This document shows, one piece after another, positions 1-5,941 of a DNA stretch of 8,296 bases. Made by a program: the position numbers and the translations under genes. Origin of the DNA: Bacteroidota bacterium (GTDB lineage: Bacteria; Bacteroidota; Bacteroidia; Chitinophagales; Chitinophagaceae); NCBI GenBank assembly GCA_023396345.1, contig JAEWWO010000008.1:1-8296 (forward strand), in the 5' to 3' direction. Position 1 is the first letter of the stretch. Every line of letters starts with the position of its first letter. The notes beneath the pieces are model-generated. The model saw only the letters and a program-made list of their open reading frames with translations, ran no database searches and was not told the origin of the DNA.

Positions 1-67
1 GTCTTATTTAAAACAAGATAGGCATACTATTTTTATCTCTATTGTTATATATAAAATAAGCCAGTTA

Positions 68-75
68 CAAATATA
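68..75 (-). promoter_or_regulatory. possible -7 promoter box pointing out of the window
   Basis: Read on the reverse strand this is TATATTTG, a perfect match to the Bacteroidota -7 consensus TAnnTTTG, and the same octamer as the one before the fucosidase gene. It would drive transcription leftward to a gene beginning before position 1. No good -33 TTTG is seen about 19 bp upstream, so the call rests on one short box. The rest of positions 1-182 is AT-rich, with no coding region, and no convincing promoter for the YqgE gene was found in it. Confidence 0.25.
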
Positions 76-182
76 CAAATTTGCCCTACTAAGACTATAA
101 TATATTTTAGAAGTTTATGTATTACGCTGATTTTAACTAATTAATTCATTGCTTATCAGCCGGACTTAAGTAACTTAGCTGT

Positions 183-731
183 ATGGACATTAGCAGTGGA
201 ACATTACTTATCAGCGAACCTTTTTTAAAAGACCCGTATTTTCAGCGGACAGTTATTCTTATCTGCGAAAGTGATGAGAGTGGCAGTTTGGGATTTGTGG
301 TAAACAAAGTTTTTCGGGACAGAAAAAACAAAGAATTTACTATCAATGGCTCTGAGAAGTTTCTCGCTTACTACGGAGGTCCGGTGGCACCCGAAACGCT
401 GCATTTTATTCATACCCGTCCGGATTTAATTGAAAATGGTGTATCGGTTACTGATGAAATATACTGGAGCGGTAATTATGATAGAGCCATGTTTGCCATT
501 GAACATAATTTAATAAAACCTGATGAAATAAAATTCTTTCTCGGCTACAGCGGTTGGGATCCGGGGCAATTGCAGGAAGAGTGCAAAGAAAAAACCTGGA
601 TACTCGACAGAGCCCGGGCTAAAAATGTTTTTCACAAAAATCCTTCAGGTATATGGAAAATGAGTATAGAACAATTGGGTGGAGACTATAAAATGATGGC
701 CAACTTTCCTGTTGATCCAAGGCTGAATTAA
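183..731 (+). CDS. YqgE/AlgH family protein (DUF179)
   Basis: This encodes a 182-residue protein of the YqgE/AlgH family, close to the usual family length of about 185. Seen in the sequence: the N-terminal G-LLIS-P-LKDP-F-TV block (residues 6-24), LGFVVNK (36-42), YYGGPV (63-68), the hallmark FLGYSGWDPGQL (119-130) followed by acidic residues and W139, and the C-terminal LGGDY...PVDPRLN (165-182). The family is a conserved cytoplasmic protein of unsettled biochemical role; the AlgH name comes from alginate regulation in Pseudomonas and should not be carried over as a function here. The ATG at 183 places the conserved block at residue 6 as expected. There is no Shine-Dalgarno, which is normal for this phylum. 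The following gene lies on the other strand, so this gene is the end of its own transcript. Confidence 0.93.
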   Translation: MDISSGTLLISEPFLKDPYFQRTVILICESDESGSLGFVVNKVFRDRKNKEFTINGSEKFLAYYGGPVAPETLHFIHTRPDLIENGVSVTDEIYWSGNYDRAMFAIEHNLIKPDEIKFFLGYSGWDPGQLQEECKEKTWILDRARAKNVFHKNPSGIWKMSIEQLGGDYKMMANFPVDPRLN

Positions 732-760
732 TTAGCCGGAAATAAAATATTGGAGGAAAA

Positions 761-782
761 ATGCAATTTACAAAAATTGCAT
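761..782. repeat. 9-bp inverted repeat in the gap after the YqgE gene
   Basis: The arms ATGCAATTT (761-769) and AAATTGCAT (774-782) are perfect complements around a 4-base loop. It lies 30 bp after the YqgE stop and could form a small hairpin in the transcript end, but there is no T-run after it, so it is not a textbook terminator. It is preceded by GGAGGAAAA, and the left arm begins with an ATG opening a 12-codon frame; this is probably chance. The rest of 732-989 holds no recognisable gene. Confidence 0.4.
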
Positions 783-989
783 ATTGCAAATTCAGATAAA
801 ACCTTTTAAGTCTTATAGTTTGGATGCAATTATCTCTGTGGGATATAGAGTAAAATCTTTGAGAAGTACACAATGTAGAATTTGGGCTAATAAAATACTA
901 AAAGATTATTTCTTAAAAAGTATGCAATAAATCAAAAACTCAAAACTGATCAATTATATGAAATGAAAATCACTTAAAACTCCTTACTC

Positions 990-1346
990 TTATTCGTTTG
1001 CAAATTTATTTAGCAACGTTTTCAGATATTGATTTTCTTCTTCTATTCTTTGTATGCGCAGCTCGTATTGTTCTATAAGTTTTTCTGGAAGGTTATTCAA
1101 TACAAATCCGTTATTACCTCCATGGATATTATTGTAATTAAAAGCCAATTTATCATCGGTTAAAAAATCAAGCACACTTACTTCCAATATTTTGGCAATT
1201 TGTTCTATCTGGCTAAAATCGGGAGTTGTTTTATTATTCTCAAAATTAGAATAGGTTTTCTGCGAAATGTTGAGCATATCTGCCATAAAATCCTGCGTGT
1301 AGCTTTTGTTGAGCCTTGCTTGTTTTAGTTTTTCCCCGAGCGCCAT
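990..1346 (-). CDS. XRE-family helix-turn-helix transcriptional regulator
   Basis: A 118-residue DNA-binding regulator. Residues 4-61 form the HTH_3/Cro-CI type domain: GEKLKQARLNKSYTQDFMADML gives helices 1-2 and NISQKTYSNFENNKTTPDF the recognition helix and following turn. A short Asn/Gly-rich linker (about 70-85) leads to a C-terminal helix (87-115, LPEKLIEQYELRIQRIEEEN...) with heptad-like hydrophobic spacing, probably a dimerising coiled coil. No ligand-binding or protease domain is present. The frame is open up to a TTG at 1382, which would add 12 residues, but that TTG is part of a TAnnTTTG promoter box and the HTH normally starts right after the first residues, so the ATG at 1346 is preferred. 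It is divergent from the surface-protein genes at 1491-3942 and could control them or itself; the target is inference. Confidence 0.88.
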   Translation of the reverse strand: MALGEKLKQARLNKSYTQDFMADMLNISQKTYSNFENNKTTPDFSQIEQIAKILEVSVLDFLTDDKLAFNYNNIHGGNNGFVLNNLPEKLIEQYELRIQRIEEENQYLKTLLNKFANE

Positions 1347-1379
1347 AATACGGTTGATTTTTTTTGATGTTGTGTTGCT

Positions 1380-1387
1380 CAAAGATA
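1380..1387 (-). promoter_or_regulatory. -7 promoter box for the XRE regulator
   Basis: On the reverse strand this reads TATCTTTG, a perfect TAnnTTTG match. A TTTT (plus-strand 1407-1410) lies exactly 19 bases upstream, one mismatch from the -33 TTTG box. Transcription would start a few bases further in, near 1373, giving a leader of about 27 bases before the ATG at 1346. This also argues against translation from the TTG at 1382. Confidence 0.55.
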
Positions 1388-1436
1388 AATAAAAATATGT
1401 TTCAGTAAAAAATTTCCTGAGTAAGTAATTTTTTTA

Positions 1437-1471
1437 TTTGCATACATGAATTTTAAGATTTGTTTTGCATA
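1437..1471 (+). promoter_or_regulatory. putative promoter of the collagen-like gene with a repeated TTTGCATA
   Basis: TTTG at 1437-1440 is followed after exactly 19 bases by TTGTTTTG (1460-1467), which matches the Bacteroidota -7 box TAnnTTTG except for one base. Both elements overlap copies of the octamer TTTGCATA (1437-1444 and 1464-1471), whose starts are 27 bp apart. A direct repeat sitting on both promoter boxes would be a reasonable operator for the divergent XRE regulator, but this is inference. The gene starts 19 bp after the second copy, behind an A-rich stretch without a Shine-Dalgarno. Confidence 0.35.
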
Positions 1472-1490
1472 TTAACTAAAAAAAAATAAA

Positions 1491-2333
1491 ATGAAAAAAT
1501 TTTTATTAATTGTATTATCAGTTTGTACAATCTCTTTTGTTGGTTGTAGCAAAGAAGGACCAGCCGGAAAAGATGGTATTAACGGCATTAATGGAAAAGA
1601 TGGCACTAACGGTGTTGATGGAAAAGATGGGAAAGATGGCACTATTGTATATAGTGGACAAGGAGTACCTGCTGCCTCTATTGGAAAAGTTGGAGATTAT
1701 TATATTGACTTGCAGAATGTAAAGCTATATGGCCCAAAAACTGCTTCCAGTTGGGGAACAGGTTTTAGTATGAAAGGAGTAGATGGTACAAATGGAAAAG
1801 ATGGCACTAACGGCAAGGACGGTAAGGATGGTATTAATGGAAAAGATGGCACTAACGGTAAAAATGGAACTCCATTATTAAGTGGATTTGGCTCGCCTTC
1901 TGTTACTTTAGGAGAAGTAGGAGATTATTATTTAGACAAAAATAGTTATCTACTTTATGGACCTAAAACAGCAACAAGCTGGGGTCCCGGACTGTTATTG
2001 AGAGGCAGAGATGGTGTAGATGGTAAAGATGGAGTAAATGGTAAAGATGCAAATGTAAGAACATATATGTTTGGCAATCCATGGAATTATTACTATACGG
2101 AACAACCTCAGTCTGGTTTCTTTAGGTTCTTTTTTAGCGGAAGTTTCTATATAAATTCTTTTGAAGCAGAATATGGATTGATCTTAGGCTTTATAGAAAC
2201 TACGTATGGAACTGTTAGCTATTGGTCTCAGGCTGGAACTACACACAGCAATTACTTAGGTGTTAATTTTAATTCATCCTTTCAGTTAGCCAAAAGTAAT
2301 GGTACTATGACCGGTGCTTTTATAAAAGTGTGA
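1491..2333 (+). CDS. collagen-like repeat lipoprotein, probably truncated by an in-frame TGA
   Basis: A 280-residue exported lipoprotein. Residues 1-19 are a lipoprotein signal peptide ending in FVGC, so Cys19 should be lipidated. Three collagen-like Gly-X-Y blocks follow (about 23-52, 96-128 and 172-186), mostly GKD, GTN, GIN and GVD triplets with almost no proline. Between them lie two 45-residue cassettes (52-96 and 128-172), identical at 23 positions, with the shared core VGDYY and LYGPKTA. Such blocks normally form triple-helical stalks on cell surfaces or phage fibres. Residues 187-280 are an aromatic-rich, beta-looking domain of unknown function. The frame ends at TGA 2331-2333 but continues open and protein-like to TAA 2517-2519, so the ancestral protein was probably 342 residues. 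It is likely cotranscribed with the gene at 2545. The start ATG has an A-rich upstream region typical of the phylum. Confidence 0.85.
   Translation: MKKFLLIVLSVCTISFVGCSKEGPAGKDGINGINGKDGTNGVDGKDGKDGTIVYSGQGVPAASIGKVGDYYIDLQNVKLYGPKTASSWGTGFSMKGVDGTNGKDGTNGKDGKDGINGKDGTNGKNGTPLLSGFGSPSVTLGEVGDYYLDKNSYLLYGPKTATSWGPGLLLRGRDGVDGKDGVNGKDANVRTYMFGNPWNYYYTEQPQSGFFRFFFSGSFYINSFEAEYGLILGFIETTYGTVSYWSQAGTTHSNYLGVNFNSSFQLAKSNGTMTGAFIKV
1590..1858 (+). repeat. three exact 23-bp repeats coding the collagen-like triplets
   Basis: The same 23-base string, starting AATGGAAAAG and ending ACTAACGG, occurs at 1590-1612, 1791-1813 and 1836-1858. It encodes the NGKDGTNG motif. Exact identity at DNA level, including synonymous positions, points to recent duplication or gene conversion, and gives substrates for changes in repeat number. 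Confidence 0.8.
1644..2006 (+). repeat. two 45-residue GDYY/LYGPK cassettes in the collagen-like protein
   Basis: Copies at 1644-1778 and 1872-2006 encode equal-length modules that align without gaps with 23 identical residues, including SG, VGDYY, LYGPKTA and SWG. They are separated by the second Gly-X-Y block (1779-1871). In my recollection, similar G-GDYY-D-LYGPK modules occur beside collagen-like stretches in other bacterial and phage surface proteins; I could not search this. Confidence 0.7.
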
Positions 2334-2519
2334 AAAAGTCTTCTTTCAAATACCAATTCTACAGATTGGACAAGCATGGAAGATGTAAAATCCTCTACCG
2401 GAATATCAAGGATAAAAATTGTGGTTATTCCTTACTCCACATTGAGTGTATTAGGGTATGATAAAAATAACCTTAATGATAAAGCAATTCAGTTAATTCA
2501 GCAAAATTATCTGCAATAA
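2334..2519 (+). pseudogene. in-frame 3' remnant of the collagen-like lipoprotein gene
   Basis: Directly after the TGA at 2331-2333 the same reading frame runs for 61 sense codons to TAA at 2517-2519. The translation (KSLLSNTNSTDWTSMEDV..., later RIKIVVIPYSTLSVLGYDKN) looks like real protein, with an alternating hydrophobic strand ending in V-I-P. From memory, collagen-like proteins of this phylum often end with a similar R-x-x-(I/V)-(I/V)-P segment. The frame is unchanged, so the break is a substitution such as TGG (Trp) or CGA (Arg) to TGA, and not an indel. Alternatives are a sequencing error, low-level readthrough, or internal initiation at ATG 2376 giving 47 residues. TGA is the ordinary stop of radC in this window, so a changed genetic code is not indicated. 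Confidence 0.7.
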
Positions 2520-2544
2520 TCCTTAACCTTAAAAATATTAACAG

Positions 2545-3942
2545 ATGAAAAAATTACTCCTTACTCTCATAGCTTTTTGTAGCTTTTTAATGTTGAAAGC
2601 ACAGAACGAATTTATTACTGAATGGCAAATATCCGGCACAACATTACAATTTCCCGGTATAGGTAGCGGCTATACATTGGTATGGGAAAATGTAAACAAC
2701 CCTGCAAGTACGGGTACCATTACCAATGCCGTGAGCGGGCAAAACATTACCTTACCCACAAGTGGCACCTACCGTATAAAAGCGAGTAATGGAAGCGGTG
2801 TGTTTATTGGGTTTAATGCAAATACCTATCCAGCTAATAGAGATAATTTAAGATATGTAAGACAATGGGGCAATATACAATGGGCTTCCTTAAAATCAGC
2901 TTTTTATCTTTGTTTCTATATGGATGTAACTGCAACCGACGTGCCTGACTTAACCAATGCAAAAGATTTAAGTAATATGTTTAGAGGAGCGTATAATTTA
3001 ATAGGAAACAGTTCTTTTAATAACTGGAATACACAGAATGTAACAAACATGTCTTATATGTTTTTCATTGCTTCAGCCTTTAACCAACCCATCGGCAACT
3101 GGAATACACAGAATGTAACAAACATGTCTTCTATGTTTTCCTCTGCTTCAGCCTTTAACCAGCCCATCGGCAATTGGAATACACAGAATGTAACAAACAT
3201 GTATTCTATGTTTAACGGAGCAAATGCCTTTAACCAGTCATTAGCCAACTGGAATCTTTCCAGTATTTCCTCTATGAATGATATGCTAATAGGTTCCGGA
3301 ATGGATTGCGCCAATTACTCTGCTACATTAAATGGATGGGCAAATGCCACTACTACACCAAATTACAGGACCCTTGGCGCAGACGGTATGTTCTACAACA
3401 GTTCTGCACAGGCAGCTCATGATAAACTGGTAAATGAGAAAGGCTGGACCATCAACGGAGATTTTTATTTTGCTACCTGCGGCGCAGCAGCACCCGTAAC
3501 TTTCGGTAATTTCTCTGCATCTATTAAAGACAACAATTTATTTGTAAAATGGAATACCATCACAGAGATCAACAACAAAGAATTTATAATAGAAGTATCT
3601 AAAACAGGAATTGACGGCTGGCAAAAGATTGCCACTATACAGAGTAAAGCAGAAAACGGTAACAGTAGTGCAGGTATAGACTATGCAGCTACCATACCGT
3701 TGAGTACAGCCCTGGCTGTAACCGCTCTCTCCCTGCTGTTGATAGGCTTTGTGCCCAATAAAAAATACAGATTTGTAGCAGCTTTAGCAGCCATTGCGCT
3801 GATAGCAACTATGTATGCCTGCAACAAAAATATGGCATTGGAAGAGGAACATGCTACAGAAAAGCTATTCATCAGATTGTCGCAAGTAGATAAAGACGGA
3901 ACTACTAAAGTCTTAGGTATTAAGGAAGCCGTTAGGCAATAA
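2545..3942 (+). CDS. BspA-like (DUF285) surface protein with a membrane hairpin in its C-terminal domain
   Basis: A 465-residue exported protein. Residues 1-20 are a Sec signal peptide ending in LKAQ. Residues 21-100 resemble a beta-rich domain. Residues 138-250 carry BspA-like (DUF285, leucine-rich-repeat type) units of 25 residues built on SAFNQPIGNWNTQNVTNMSSMF, three nearly identical and two diverged; in other bacteria such repeats mediate binding or adhesion. Residues 317-465 resemble the Ig/fibronectin-like domain usual before C-terminal sorting signals (FSASIKDNNLFVKWNT...NNKEFIIEVSKTG), but between IDYAAT and FIRLSQVDKDGT lie two hydrophobic helices (387-403 and 411-425) around PNKKYRF, ending ACNK. 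No typical type IX sorting domain follows, so anchoring by the hairpin is inferred. The start lies 25 bp after TAA 2517-2519 with no promoter seen, suggesting cotranscription with the collagen-like gene. Confidence 0.85.
   Translation: MKKLLLTLIAFCSFLMLKAQNEFITEWQISGTTLQFPGIGSGYTLVWENVNNPASTGTITNAVSGQNITLPTSGTYRIKASNGSGVFIGFNANTYPANRDNLRYVRQWGNIQWASLKSAFYLCFYMDVTATDVPDLTNAKDLSNMFRGAYNLIGNSSFNNWNTQNVTNMSYMFFIASAFNQPIGNWNTQNVTNMSSMFSSASAFNQPIGNWNTQNVTNMYSMFNGANAFNQSLANWNLSSISSMNDMLIGSGMDCANYSATLNGWANATTTPNYRTLGADGMFYNSSAQAAHDKLVNEKGWTINGDFYFATCGAAAPVTFGNFSASIKDNNLFVKWNTITEINNKEFIIEVSKTGIDGWQKIATIQSKAENGNSSAGIDYAATIPLSTALAVTALSLLLIGFVPNKKYRFVAALAAIALIATMYACNKNMALEEEHATEKLFIRLSQVDKDGTTKVLGIKEAVRQ
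3025..3294 (+). repeat. 75-bp tandem repeats coding the BspA-like units
   Basis: The period is exactly 75 bp (25 codons): GCTTCAGCCTTTAACC begins at 3070 and 3145, and the related third unit begins at 3220. A 28-base stretch beginning TGGAATACACAG is identical at 3025, 3100 and 3175. The last unit (from about 3220) diverges in its second half. Near-identity at DNA level suggests recent expansion and possible copy-number variation between strains. Confidence 0.85.
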
Positions 3943-3953
3943 TAAATAATTAG

Positions 3954-3990
3954 GCTTTATTTAACTCTTCGTCACTACGAGAAATAAAGC
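3954..3990. repeat. 9-bp inverted repeat (hairpin) after the BspA-like gene
   Basis: GCTTTATTT (3954-3962) and AAATAAAGC (3982-3990) are perfect complements around a 19-base loop. The loop contains a smaller possible stem, TTCGT/ACGAG, with one G-U pair. It begins 11 bp after the stop codon of the BspA-like gene and may act as its terminator, although only AAAGTTTA and no T-run follows. Confidence 0.55.
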
Positions 3991-3998
3991 AAAGTTTA

Positions 3999-4051
3999 AT
4001 AACGAAGCAATCTTCTGAAATAGTTTATATTTTTGAAGATTGCTTCGTTAT
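3999..4051. repeat. 17-bp perfect inverted repeat, REP/MITE-like or bidirectional terminator
   Basis: ATAACGAAGCAATCTTC (3999-4015) and GAAGATTGCTTCGTTAT (4035-4051) are perfect complements over 17 bp, with a 19-base loop that can extend pairing through AAATA (4018-4022) and TATTT (4028-4032). It lies between the convergent BspA-like gene and radC, where a two-way terminator would make sense. The GAAGCAATCT core, with GTCACTACGAG at 3971-3981, resembles the GTCATTGCGAG...GAAGCAATCT palindromes that I recall as interspersed repeats in many bacterial genomes. That link is recollection, and the element would be a decayed copy. The rest of 4052-4152 contains only a short ACATCTCC tandem (4090-4105). 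Confidence 0.65.
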
Positions 4052-4152
4052 CTATCCTATTACAAACGAGACTTTTGCTTAACAATTAAACATCTCCACA
4101 TCTCCACAAATACACAATAATAGCTTCAGTCATTGCTCATTAACCCATTCCA

Positions 4153-4842
4153 TCAAATCTTGCCTTCGTCAGAAAAACTATAGTAGCCATTTTCGCTGAT
4201 GATGATATGGTCAAGCAGGCGAATTTCCATAAATACAGAAACAGATTTTATTTTATCGGTCAATTGTTTATCGGCAATGCTTGGTTTCAGGCTGCCACTG
4301 GGGTGATTGTGTGCAAGGATTATGCCTGTGGCATTGTGTGCAAACGCATTTTTGAAAATTATTCTCGGATCCGCAACCGTTCCGGTGATGCCTCCCTGAC
4401 TTATTATTTCAAAATGAATAATTTTATTTGCCTGATTTACGTACACTACACCAAACACCTCTTTTTGCAGATGTTGCAATATCGGGCGCAGATAGTTGGC
4501 AGCATCCGTACTGTTATTTATAAATTTAGCATCGGCTTCTTCTTTATTTTTTCTGTTTAATAGTTCCAATGCAGCTACAATACTCACGGCTTTAGCTTGT
4601 CCTATGCCTTTAACTTTCAGTTGCAAAATTTCCTGAACTGTCATTTTAGACAGTCGGGTGAGACTATTATCCACCTTGTTCAGCAGATTTTTTGTAACAT
4701 CAATGGCCGACAAATCACGTGTTCCATTGTTGATAAGTATGGCAAGTATTTCAGCATTGCTCAATACGGCTGCTCCGTTTGCCAGCAGCTTTTCCCGCGG
4801 ACGGTCATCCTCTGCCCAGTTCTTAATAGAGATTTTGCTCAT
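4153..4842 (-). CDS. radC: RadC family JAB/MPN-domain protein
   Basis: A 229-residue member of the RadC (UPF0758) family at the usual full length. Residues 1-100 are the N-terminal helical part: SIKNWAEDDRPREKL (5-19), then LSNAEILAILINNGT, and a helix-hairpin-helix type segment around LKVKGIGQAKA (75-85). Residues 105-229 are the JAB/MPN domain with the metal-binding signature HNHPSG (178-183), PS (187-188) and D191, typical of JAMM-type zinc hydrolases. The DNA-repair name is historical; the family's real role is unsettled, and a peptidase or nuclease activity is not shown by sequence. The frame is open 29 codons further upstream to 4929, but that part would overlap the divergent prs promoter and the family begins at ...SIKNWAEDDRPREKL, so the ATG at 4842 is chosen. 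It ends with TGA. It is convergent with the BspA-like gene and divergent from prs. Confidence 0.93.
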   Translation of the reverse strand: MSKISIKNWAEDDRPREKLLANGAAVLSNAEILAILINNGTRDLSAIDVTKNLLNKVDNSLTRLSKMTVQEILQLKVKGIGQAKAVSIVAALELLNRKNKEEADAKFINNSTDAANYLRPILQHLQKEVFGVVYVNQANKIIHFEIISQGGITGTVADPRIIFKNAFAHNATGIILAHNHPSGSLKPSIADKQLTDKIKSVSVFMEIRLLDHIIISENGYYSFSDEGKI

Positions 4843-4903
4843 GCTTAATAAGTATAGTAAAGATAAAATTAATGAAAAATTTATTTTTATGCATGTATAA
4901 AAG

Positions 4904-4911
4904 TATCTTTG
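4904..4911 (+). promoter_or_regulatory. -7 promoter box of the prs-rplY operon
   Basis: TATCTTTG is a perfect TAnnTTTG match 40 bp before the prs ATG, so transcription would start near 4918 with a leader of about 34 bases. No clear -33 TTTG is seen 19-21 bases upstream. The same octamer stands before the XRE regulator. The divergent radC promoter must lie in the same 109-bp gap; TATCTTTA on the reverse strand (4858-4865) is a candidate one base away from consensus. Confidence 0.55.
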
Positions 4912-4951
4912 CCACTTATTCATACACAATTCAAGTCTATAATTGTTTTAG

Positions 4952-5911
4952 ATGATAAATCCTTCCGTAAAAATCTTTTCCGGTACCGGTTCTATTGAAC
5001 TGGCTACTAAAATAGCTGAAAAATTCGGCACCCGATTAGGGCAGATAAAGTTGCAAAAGTTTAGTGATGGCGAGTTTCAGCCCATTTTCTTAGAAAGTAT
5101 CAGAGGCGATTACGTTTTTCTGGTACAGAGTACTTTTGCACCTACTGATAATCTTATGGAATTGTTGCTGATGATTGATGCAGCCAAGAGAGCCAGTGCC
5201 AACAGAATTATTGCTGTAATTCCTTATTACGGCTTTGCCCGTCAGGACAGAAAAGATCGTCCGCGTGTGGCAATAGGAGCTAAGCTGGTAGCAACTTTAC
5301 TGGAAGCTGCCGGAGCAGACAGGGTGATTACGATGGATTTACATGCTGCGCAAATTCAGGGATTTTTTGATATTCCGGTTGACCACTTAGACAGTTCGGC
5401 AATTTTTATCCCTTATATTGAACATTTAAACTTAAAATCTCTTACCTTTGCCGCCCCCGACGTGGGAAGCACTAAAAGAGTAAGGGAAATAGCCAGCTAT
5501 TTTGATGCAGAAATGGTTATCTGCGATAAGCACAGAAAACGTGCAAACGAAATAGCCAGCATGGTGGTAATTGGTGATGTGCAGGATAAAGAAATCATTC
5601 TGATTGATGATATTATCGATACAGGAGGAACGCTTACCAAGTCTGCACAACTGCTGAAAGATAAGGGAGCAAAAAGCGTAAGAGCATTGTGTACACATCC
5701 GATATTAAGCGGAGCTGCATACGAAACAATAGAAAACAGTGTGCTGGAAGAATTAGTGGTTTGTGATACTATACCACTGAAGAAAAAAACAGATAAAATA
5801 AAAGTAGTATCCGTGGCAGATTTAATGGCTATTGCCATTAAAAACGCATACGAAAATAAAAGTATAACCAGTTTATTTATACACTCTCAGTTGAGGCACG
5901 TGATTAAATAA
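4952..5911 (+). CDS. prs: ribose-phosphate pyrophosphokinase (PRPP synthetase)
   Basis: The 319-residue cytoplasmic enzyme transfers pyrophosphate from ATP to ribose 5-phosphate, making PRPP for purine, pyrimidine, histidine, tryptophan and NAD synthesis. Visible motifs: FSDGE (37-41), the ATP-binding flexible loop with YYGFARQDRKDRPR (92-105), the Mg-binding DLHAAQIQGFFDIPVDHL (129-146), the KRAN segment (196-199), the PRPP-binding loop IILIDDIIDTGGTL (215-228) and CTHPILSG (247-254). The length is normal for class I enzymes. The usual Gly-Gly in the PDxGG segment is Gly-Ser here (PDVGS, 169-173), which may be a lineage trait. The C-terminus runs about ten residues past the usual SITS-LF end. 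It is followed 30 bp later by rplY, an arrangement common in Bacteroidota, and probably forms an operon with it. Confidence 0.97.
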   Translation: MINPSVKIFSGTGSIELATKIAEKFGTRLGQIKLQKFSDGEFQPIFLESIRGDYVFLVQSTFAPTDNLMELLLMIDAAKRASANRIIAVIPYYGFARQDRKDRPRVAIGAKLVATLLEAAGADRVITMDLHAAQIQGFFDIPVDHLDSSAIFIPYIEHLNLKSLTFAAPDVGSTKRVREIASYFDAEMVICDKHRKRANEIASMVVIGDVQDKEIILIDDIIDTGGTLTKSAQLLKDKGAKSVRALCTHPILSGAAYETIENSVLEELVVCDTIPLKKKTDKIKVVSVADLMAIAIKNAYENKSITSLFIHSQLRHVIK

Positions 5912-5941
5912 ACTTTTATTCATAATAAAACATAAAAAGTA

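Noticed and set aside
732..809. Open continuation of the YqgE frame after its stop
   Set aside because: YqgE already ends with its conserved PxDPRLN tail and has normal family length; 25 further open codons are expected by chance in AT-rich DNA.
1347..1382. A 12-residue longer XRE protein starting at TTG 1382
   Set aside because: The TTG is part of the TATCTTTG promoter box, so it would lie upstream of the expected transcript start, and the ATG at 1346 places the HTH at its usual distance from the N-terminus.
2331..2333. TGA read as tryptophan through an alternative genetic code
   Set aside because: radC ends properly at a TGA (4153-4155), and no other gene in the window needs TGA as a sense codon.
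3025..3294. CRISPR-like array of regular repeats
   Set aside because: The 75-bp period is a multiple of three, the repeats lie inside a long coding frame, and they encode BspA-like units.
4090..4105. Two tandem copies of ACATCTCC
   Set aside because: Only two 8-bp units in non-coding DNA; too short to call a functional repeat.
4207..4900. Open frames on the forward strand opposite radC
   Set aside because: They lie wholly inside or across radC, have no family motifs, and their translations look like antisense shadows.
4843..4929. A 29-residue N-terminal extension of RadC
   Set aside because: It would run across the prs promoter box, and the family begins at SIKNWAEDDRPREKL just after the ATG at 4842.
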